The notes beneath the pieces were generated by a model. It made no database searches, was not told where the DNA came from, and was given only the letters and a program-made list of their open reading frames with translations. Position numbers and translations under genes: made by a program. A DNA stretch of 17,749 nt from Yimella sp. (GTDB lineage Bacteria > Actinomycetota > Actinomycetes > Actinomycetales > Dermatophilaceae), in assembly GCA_030150425.1 (NCBI GenBank), contig JASLFY010000149.1:1-17749 (forward strand). Reading direction: 5' to 3'. This document shows positions 13,103 to 17,749 of the stretch, piece after piece. Numbering within the stretch: position 1 is the first letter of the stretch; each line of letters begins with the position of its first letter.

Positions 13103-15382
13103 ATGCGTCGTGTCGCGGCCTCGACCGTGGCGGTCCTGCTGCTGCTCGGATTCGGCCTGCTCGTTCCCCGCGCCGCCGCCGCGGCCGCGACCGCCGTCGT
13201 ACGACTGGACCCGGCCAACTCCCTGATCACCGACGGCTCCGCCGACCTGGTGGTCACCGGAACCGTCGCGCCCGACACCACGCTGTCGAAGGCGACCGTG
13301 AGCATCGGCCTGTCCACCCACCTCGTCGACACCCTCGGCGCCGTCGACTCCTGGTACTCCGGCGAGTCGCGGCCCCCATTGGCGACCGTCGGCAGCAGCA
13401 CGCTGGGGAAGATCCCGGCCGGATCCTCGAAGACGTTCAGCGTCACGATCCCGAAGGCGAAGCTGCCGGCCGGCTACAACCTGGCCGCGCTCCCGCTGTC
13501 GATCACCGTCGCGGAGAACGGCCACACCGTCACCACCCAGCGCAGCACCGTCCAGGTGCAGCGCAAGACTCCGACGAACCCGCTCGCGCTGGACCTCGTC
13601 GTGCCGCTGACGCTGCCGGCCGACCCCGCCCTGTTCGGCCCCGCCGGCGACGCCCGTACGAAGGCCTGGGCCGCGGCGATCGGGCCCGGGTCTCGGATCG
13701 ACCGGCTGCTCACCGCGTTCCGCGGGATCGAGGTCACCTGGTTGGTCGACCCGGCCATGCTGAGCCCGGCCGCCGCCAGCGACGAGAACGTCCCCGCCGC
13801 GACCGAGGTCGCCGCCGACACCGGTCCGTCCACTTCCTCCCCTTCGGCGACGTCCTCGTCCTCCTCGCCCTCCGGCTCGTCCACCGCCTCCACCGCGAGC
13901 AGCTCGACCACCACCGATTCCGGCTCCGTCACCGGCTCCCAGGACATCTCCACCGACTCCGCCGACCTGCTCGCCGAGCGACTGCTCGGACGCTTGCAGT
14001 CCCTCGGCACCGGACAGTCGATCTGGTGGACGGCGTACGACGACCCGGACGTGACCGCGCTCTCCGGCTCGGCGCAGGGCAGGACGCTGCTGACCCGCCG
14101 ACTGGCCGTCGCGTTGCCGTCCCAGCTGGCAGAGCTCTCCACCACCCGGGCGATCCTGCCGGTCGACGACCTCACCACCAGCTCGCTCGCCACGATCACC
14201 TCGACCTGGCGCTCCGCCGCGGGTTCCGGCACGAAGACCGGTCCGGTCGCGCTGCTGCCGCTGCGTACGGTCGCGAACTCCTCGACCGCGATCCAGACAG
14301 ACCAGCGGTCCCTGGCCGGCACGTCCGGCGCACTGTTCTACTCCGACGACCTCACCGCCGACCTGACCGGCGCCGACCCGGCGGCCGGCGCGGCGCGGTT
14401 CCTGGCCGACACCCTCGCGATGTACCAGCAGCAGCCGAGCCGGCAGCGCTCCGTCGGCGTGGTGCTGCCCCGGCGGACCACCGCGTCGCCGGAGACCCTG
14501 GCCGCCGCGGTCCGCGCCACGACGGGCGCCGGCTGGGTGAAGACCCGCACCGCCGCCGCGGCCGAGGCGGCGCTGACGAAGGCACCGTCGGCGACCCTGC
14601 TGCCCCGCCCGCAGAAGGCGCCGAGCCCGGCGCCGGTCTTCCCGCTGAGCCGCGAACTGCTGGCCACGCTCGACCGGCAGCGGCACCGGATGGACGTCAT
14701 CGCCGCGATCCTGGTCGACTCCGACGACGTCGTCAGCGCCCGTACGCAGGCACTCGACGTCATCGGATCCACCCGGTGGCGCGGGCAGCCGGCCGACCTG
14801 CAGACCACCAGCGGCCTGCTCGGCAAGGGCCTGCGCGGGATCGTCGAGAAGGTCTACGTGAAGCCGTCGTCGGTGAACTTCTTCGCCGACTCCGGCAAGC
14901 TGCCGATCACCATCGCCAACGACCTGAACCGCCCGGTCCACGGCATCTCCGTCGAACTCGAACCGCGCAAGTACCTGCTGCGGATCAAGCAGCAACCCGA
15001 CCCTGTCGACCTGCGCGCCCAGTCCCGCAGCACCCTGCGCGCCGAGGTCGTCGCGATCGCCCCGGGCGACGTGAGCGTCGACGTGCACCTCTCCGATTCG
15101 GCCGGACGCCCGGTCGGCACCCCCGACGGAGTGAGGCAACTCAAGGTCAGCGTGCGCCCGACGTCCAGCTGGATCTACTGGGTGCTCGGTATCGTGGCCG
15201 GGTTGGTGCTGGTCATCGGCCTGTGGCGCAGCCTGCGCAGGGGTCCGCGTCGCGAGACCCTCGACCCGACGACCACGGCACCCACCCCGCACGACGCGAT
15301 CGTGGCCACCGACCGACCGGCCGACCGCCACGACGACCGCGCTGAACCCCGTACCCGAGACGAAGGCACCCCCGATCCATGA
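13103..15382 (+). CDS. DUF6049-family exported, membrane-anchored protein
   Basis: The 759-residue protein has a signal peptide (1 to about 28, MRRVAAS then a Leu-rich core and AAAAA), a long extracytoplasmic part, one transmembrane helix near the C-terminus (about 690-709, IYWVLGIVAGLVLVIGLW) and a basic, Asp/Arg-rich cytoplasmic tail of about 50 residues. An Ala/Ser/Thr-rich low-complexity linker at about 239-283 interrupts the folded region, after the WLVDPAML segment. The C-terminal extracytoplasmic part looks like a beta-sandwich (LPITIANDLNRPVHGISVEL). The family has no established function but is found regularly between a Nudix gene and murJ, hinting at a role in the envelope. A GGAGTG ribosome binding site lies upstream of the ATG; the stop overlaps the murJ start as ATGA. 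Confidence 0.88.
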   Translation: MRRVAASTVAVLLLLGFGLLVPRAAAAAATAVVRLDPANSLITDGSADLVVTGTVAPDTTLSKATVSIGLSTHLVDTLGAVDSWYSGESRPPLATVGSSTLGKIPAGSSKTFSVTIPKAKLPAGYNLAALPLSITVAENGHTVTTQRSTVQVQRKTPTNPLALDLVVPLTLPADPALFGPAGDARTKAWAAAIGPGSRIDRLLTAFRGIEVTWLVDPAMLSPAAASDENVPAATEVAADTGPSTSSPSATSSSSSPSGSSTASTASSSTTTDSGSVTGSQDISTDSADLLAERLLGRLQSLGTGQSIWWTAYDDPDVTALSGSAQGRTLLTRRLAVALPSQLAELSTTRAILPVDDLTTSSLATITSTWRSAAGSGTKTGPVALLPLRTVANSSTAIQTDQRSLAGTSGALFYSDDLTADLTGADPAAGAARFLADTLAMYQQQPSRQRSVGVVLPRRTTASPETLAAAVRATTGAGWVKTRTAAAAEAALTKAPSATLLPRPQKAPSPAPVFPLSRELLATLDRQRHRMDVIAAILVDSDDVVSARTQALDVIGSTRWRGQPADLQTTSGLLGKGLRGIVEKVYVKPSSVNFFADSGKLPITIANDLNRPVHGISVELEPRKYLLRIKQQPDPVDLRAQSRSTLRAEVVAIAPGDVSVDVHLSDSAGRPVGTPDGVRQLKVSVRPTSSWIYWVLGIVAGLVLVIGLWRSLRRGPRRETLDPTTTAPTPHDAIVATDRPADRHDDRAEPRTRDEGTPDP

Positions 15383-17749
15383 GTGAGCAGGCTCCGGCCG
15401 CCGGATCCCGATCAATCCTCCGATCGAGTGCGGTCATGGCCGCCGGAACCTTGACCTCACGGCTGTTGGGCCTGGTCCGCACCGTGTTGCTGGTCCACCT
15501 CCTCGGCGCGACCACCGGCGTCGGAAACGCGTGGAACACCGCGAACACGCTGCCGAACATGATCTACATCCTGCTGGCCGGCGGCGTCCTGAACGCGGTG
15601 CTGGTGCCGCAGTTCACCCGCTCGCTCAAGCACGGCGACGGCGGCAAGGCCTACACCGACCGGCTGCTCACCCTCGCGCTGTCGATCCTGCTGCTGGTCA
15701 CGATCGTCTTCACCGTCTGCTCGCCGCTGGTCTACCGGGTGATGGACCTGCAGGGCCACACCGCGGTCGGGGTCGGCACCGCCTTCGCGCTGCTGTGTCT
15801 GCCGCAGATTTTCTTCTACGGCCTCTACACACTGCTCGGCGAGGCACTCAACTCGCGTGGCCGGTTCGGCGCGTTCATGTGGGCCCCGGCGCTGGCCAAC
15901 GTGGTGTCGATCCTCGGCATCGTCTGGCTGCTGGCGACCACCGGCGACGGGGAGATGCTGCGCGCCTCCGGCTGGACGACCGGCCGCATCATGATCCTGG
16001 CCGGCACCGCCACCCTCGGCATCGCCGCCCAGGCGCTGGTGCTGGTCGGGCCGCTGCGCAAGGCCGGCTACTCCTTCTCGCCGAGCTTCCAGTTCCGCGG
16101 CGTCGGCCTGCGGACGGCGTCCACCGTCGCGATCTGGGCGTTCGGTGCGGTCGTGGTGCAGCAGCTGGCGCAGATCGTCTCGATGAACGTCCTCAACAGC
16201 GTCCGCGAGGGCAGCGGTGGTTCGTTCACCCAGGCCCAGGCGTTCCTGCTGTTCATGCTGCCGCACTCCCTGGTCACGCTCAGCCTGGTGACCGCGCTCT
16301 ACACCCGCCTGTCCCGGGCGGCGGCGGACGGCCGCAACGACGTCGTACGCCGCGACCTCGACACCGGTCTGCGCCTGTCCGGTCTGGCCAGCATCGCCGT
16401 CACCATCGGCGCGTGGGCGCTGATCATGCCGCTGACCCGCGTGCTCTTCGACGCCACCGACGCCGGCGCGATCGGGCGTACGACGATCGCGATGATGCTC
16501 GGCCTGGTGCCGTTCACCGTCTGCGTGCTGGAGCAGCGGGTGTTCTATGCGTACGAGGACGCGAAGACGCCGTTCTGGATGCAGGTCGTCGCCACCTGCA
16601 CCCAGGTGGTCGGCATCCTGATCGCCGGCACCCTCCCGGACCACTGGGTCAGCCCGGGCGTCGCGGTCGCCGCCGCGGTCAGCTACACCGTGCAGGCCGT
16701 CGTCGGCTGGGTCCTGCTGAACCGCCGGATCGGCCCGATCGACGTCTCCGGCGCCGTCCGCGCCTACGCCAAGCTCGGTGTCTCGGCACTGCTGGCCACC
16801 GCCGTCGCGTACGCCGTCCGGGTCGTCGTCGGCCACGTCGCCGGCGGTCGTACGGCCGCCCTGATCACCCTCGTCGTCGGCGGCGGCCTGTTCCTGGTCG
16901 TCTACGTCATGGCCGCCCGCAGCCTGCACGTCGCCGAGATCACCGACCTCGTCGACTCGTTGCGCCGCCGGTTGCCCGGTGGGTCCAAGGGTGCGCGGCC
17001 GGCGCGCGGTGCGAGCGACACCGCCGACGTTGTCGCCACGAACGACGACAACGAGGACGAGAACGAGCTCCAGCGCGACCCGTACGTCGACGCCGACCAC
17101 ACCATGGCGATCCCCGTCCAGGGCGTCACGACCCGGGCCGGCGTACGCCACGTCGCACCCGCCCGACTGCCCCGTCACCCCGGCGCGACGCCGGTGACGG
17201 TGCCGGTCGCGGAGCCCACTGTCGCCGGGCCGACCGAGCCGCAGATCCCGGAGATTCCGGTCACGAACCCTAGGATGGCCCCGACCGTGGGCAGCAGCGC
17301 TGCGGCCCCCAGCAACAATCGCCGCAACGAGGGAGATCTATCCGTGCAGGGCATCGAGGCCGGTCGCGAACTCGCCGGACGCTACGAGCTGCTCCGGCCG
17401 ACGTCGTCGAACGAGCTCAAGGACACCTGGCAGGCGAAGGACGAGACGCTCGGCCGTACGGTCGTCGCCACCGTGTTCGCGGCCGATGCCGACCACGCCG
17501 CTGCCGCCCTCGACTCCGCCCGTCGCGCCGCCGTCGTGGAGGATCGCCACCTGCCGCGGGTGCTCGACGTCGGCACCGACGACGACCTGTCGTACGTGAT
17601 CACCGAGTCGCTGACCGGCACCGAGTCCATCGCCTCGCTGGTCCAGTTCGATCCGCTGCCGGCCGAGGAGGCCCGCCGCGTCGTCGGTGAGGCCGCTGGT
17701 GGCCTCCACACCGCCGCCGGCCGCGGCCTGCACCACCTCGCACTCACCC
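15379..17749 (+). CDS. murJ: Lipid II flippase MurJ, fused in frame to a pseudokinase domain; 3' end beyond the window
   Basis: MurJ moves the peptidoglycan precursor lipid II across the cytoplasmic membrane. Residues 15 to about 515 are the multi-helix MOP-superfamily transporter: SRLLGLVR (27-34, Arg28 and Arg34 matching the conserved pair of E. coli MurJ) and NAWNTANTLPNMIYILLAGGVLNAVLVPQ, the actinobacterial form of the first conserved block. A charged linker follows (DDNEDEN near 556-562, then Pro/Thr-rich). From residue 656 a kinase-like fold begins (GRELAGRYELL) but lacks key residues: no glycine-rich loop, VATV in place of the VAIK lysine (696-699), and HLA in place of HRD (786-788). 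M. tuberculosis MviN has the same layout, its pseudokinase recruiting FhaA after phosphorylation by PknB. I find no stop before the right edge, 790 codons in. ATGA overlap with the DUF6049 gene indicates coupling. Confidence 0.9.
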   Translation, partial: MSEQAPAAGSRSILRSSAVMAAGTLTSRLLGLVRTVLLVHLLGATTGVGNAWNTANTLPNMIYILLAGGVLNAVLVPQFTRSLKHGDGGKAYTDRLLTLALSILLLVTIVFTVCSPLVYRVMDLQGHTAVGVGTAFALLCLPQIFFYGLYTLLGEALNSRGRFGAFMWAPALANVVSILGIVWLLATTGDGEMLRASGWTTGRIMILAGTATLGIAAQALVLVGPLRKAGYSFSPSFQFRGVGLRTASTVAIWAFGAVVVQQLAQIVSMNVLNSVREGSGGSFTQAQAFLLFMLPHSLVTLSLVTALYTRLSRAAADGRNDVVRRDLDTGLRLSGLASIAVTIGAWALIMPLTRVLFDATDAGAIGRTTIAMMLGLVPFTVCVLEQRVFYAYEDAKTPFWMQVVATCTQVVGILIAGTLPDHWVSPGVAVAAAVSYTVQAVVGWVLLNRRIGPIDVSGAVRAYAKLGVSALLATAVAYAVRVVVGHVAGGRTAALITLVVGGGLFLVVYVMAARSLHVAEITDLVDSLRRRLPGGSKGARPARGASDTADVVATNDDNEDENELQRDPYVDADHTMAIPVQGVTTRAGVRHVAPARLPRHPGATPVTVPVAEPTVAGPTEPQIPEIPVTNPRMAPTVGSSAAAPSNNRRNEGDLSVQGIEAGRELAGRYELLRPTSSNELKDTWQAKDETLGRTVVATVFAADADHAAAALDSARRAAVVEDRHLPRVLDVGTDDDLSYVITESLTGTESIASLVQFDPLPAEEARRVVGEAAGGLHTAAGRGLHHLALT
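17329..17346 (+). other. Possible internal translation start for the pseudokinase
   Basis: GAGGGAG (17329-17335) is followed by eight bases and an in-frame GTG (17344-17346) exactly at the start of the kinase-like domain. In some actinobacteria this domain is encoded by its own gene after murJ. Here the murJ frame passes through without a stop, so either one fused protein or both a fusion and a shorter free pseudokinase could be made. Confidence 0.35.

Noticed and set aside
13817..13951. Possible repeat array in the Ser/Thr-rich region
   Set aside because: The codons vary and no unit repeats regularly; it is a low-complexity protein linker rather than a DNA repeat or CRISPR-like array.
12950..15415. 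821-codon open frame on the minus strand
   Set aside because: It is antisense to the DUF6049 gene and its translation is low-complexity Arg/Gly/Asp/Val. At this GC content long antisense frames arise because stop codons are rare; the plus strand has a signal peptide, a membrane helix and coupled neighbours.
15457..17178. 573-codon minus-strand and 580-codon plus-strand (15531-17273) open frames over murJ
   Set aside because: Both translate to Arg/Pro/Asp/Gln-rich sequence without domains, while the frame from 15379 gives clear MurJ motifs and runs on into the kinase-like domain.

Overview
This is a high-GC (about 70% by eye) chromosomal window from an actinobacterium. The evidence is the strongly G/C-ending codon use, an F420-type luciferase-like oxidoreductase, GTG starts, probable leaderless promoters, and the conserved block pcnA - Nudix - DUF6049 - murJ. 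In many Actinobacteria that block lies near the replication origin next to trxB and parAB. The genus cannot be fixed from the sequence. No tRNA, rRNA, CRISPR array, insertion sequence or phage gene was seen, and no gap between genes reaches 300 bases. Layout, left to right. 1-204 (-): N-terminus of a secreted protein, probably phosphoesterase-like, cut by the window edge. 313-1107 (-): TrhO tRNA hydroxylase. 1215-2381 (-): membrane-anchored esterase. 2483-3352 (-): F420-type oxidoreductase, divergent from an AraC-type regulator at 3464-4519 (+). 4509-5630 (-): secreted ScyD/ScyE-like beta-propeller protein whose 3' end overlaps the regulator gene. 5749-10629 (-): one compact five-gene operon, read right to left as Gfo/Idh/MocA dehydrogenase, IolE-like isomerase/dehydratase, sugar-binding lipoprotein, permease and ATPase. 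It looks like an uptake-plus-oxidation cassette for inositol or a related polyol or sugar. 10718-10963 (+): small free-standing biotinyl carrier protein. 11067-12545 (-): CCA-adding enzyme, divergent from 12604-17749 (+), an operon of Nudix hydrolase, DUF6049 membrane-anchored exported protein and MurJ lipid II flippase. MurJ continues in frame into a degenerate protein-kinase domain and runs off the right edge. How the genes work together: the right-hand third concerns RNA maturation (CCA addition) and envelope building (MurJ, DUF6049); the middle is nutrient uptake and catabolism; the left is a set of separate single genes. The most notable non-coding signals are a perfect 10-bp inverted repeat that would bury the Shine-Dalgarno sequence of the ScyD-like gene, a nested palindrome between the carrier-protein gene and pcnA, a terminator-like stem inside the araC coding end, a palindrome over the putative -35 of the polyol operon, four starts placed 6-7 nt behind TANNNT boxes, and a strong excess of the hexamer CGTACG. 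No clearly new multi-gene system was identified; the gene content is ordinary for Actinobacteria and the novelty, if any, is regulatory.
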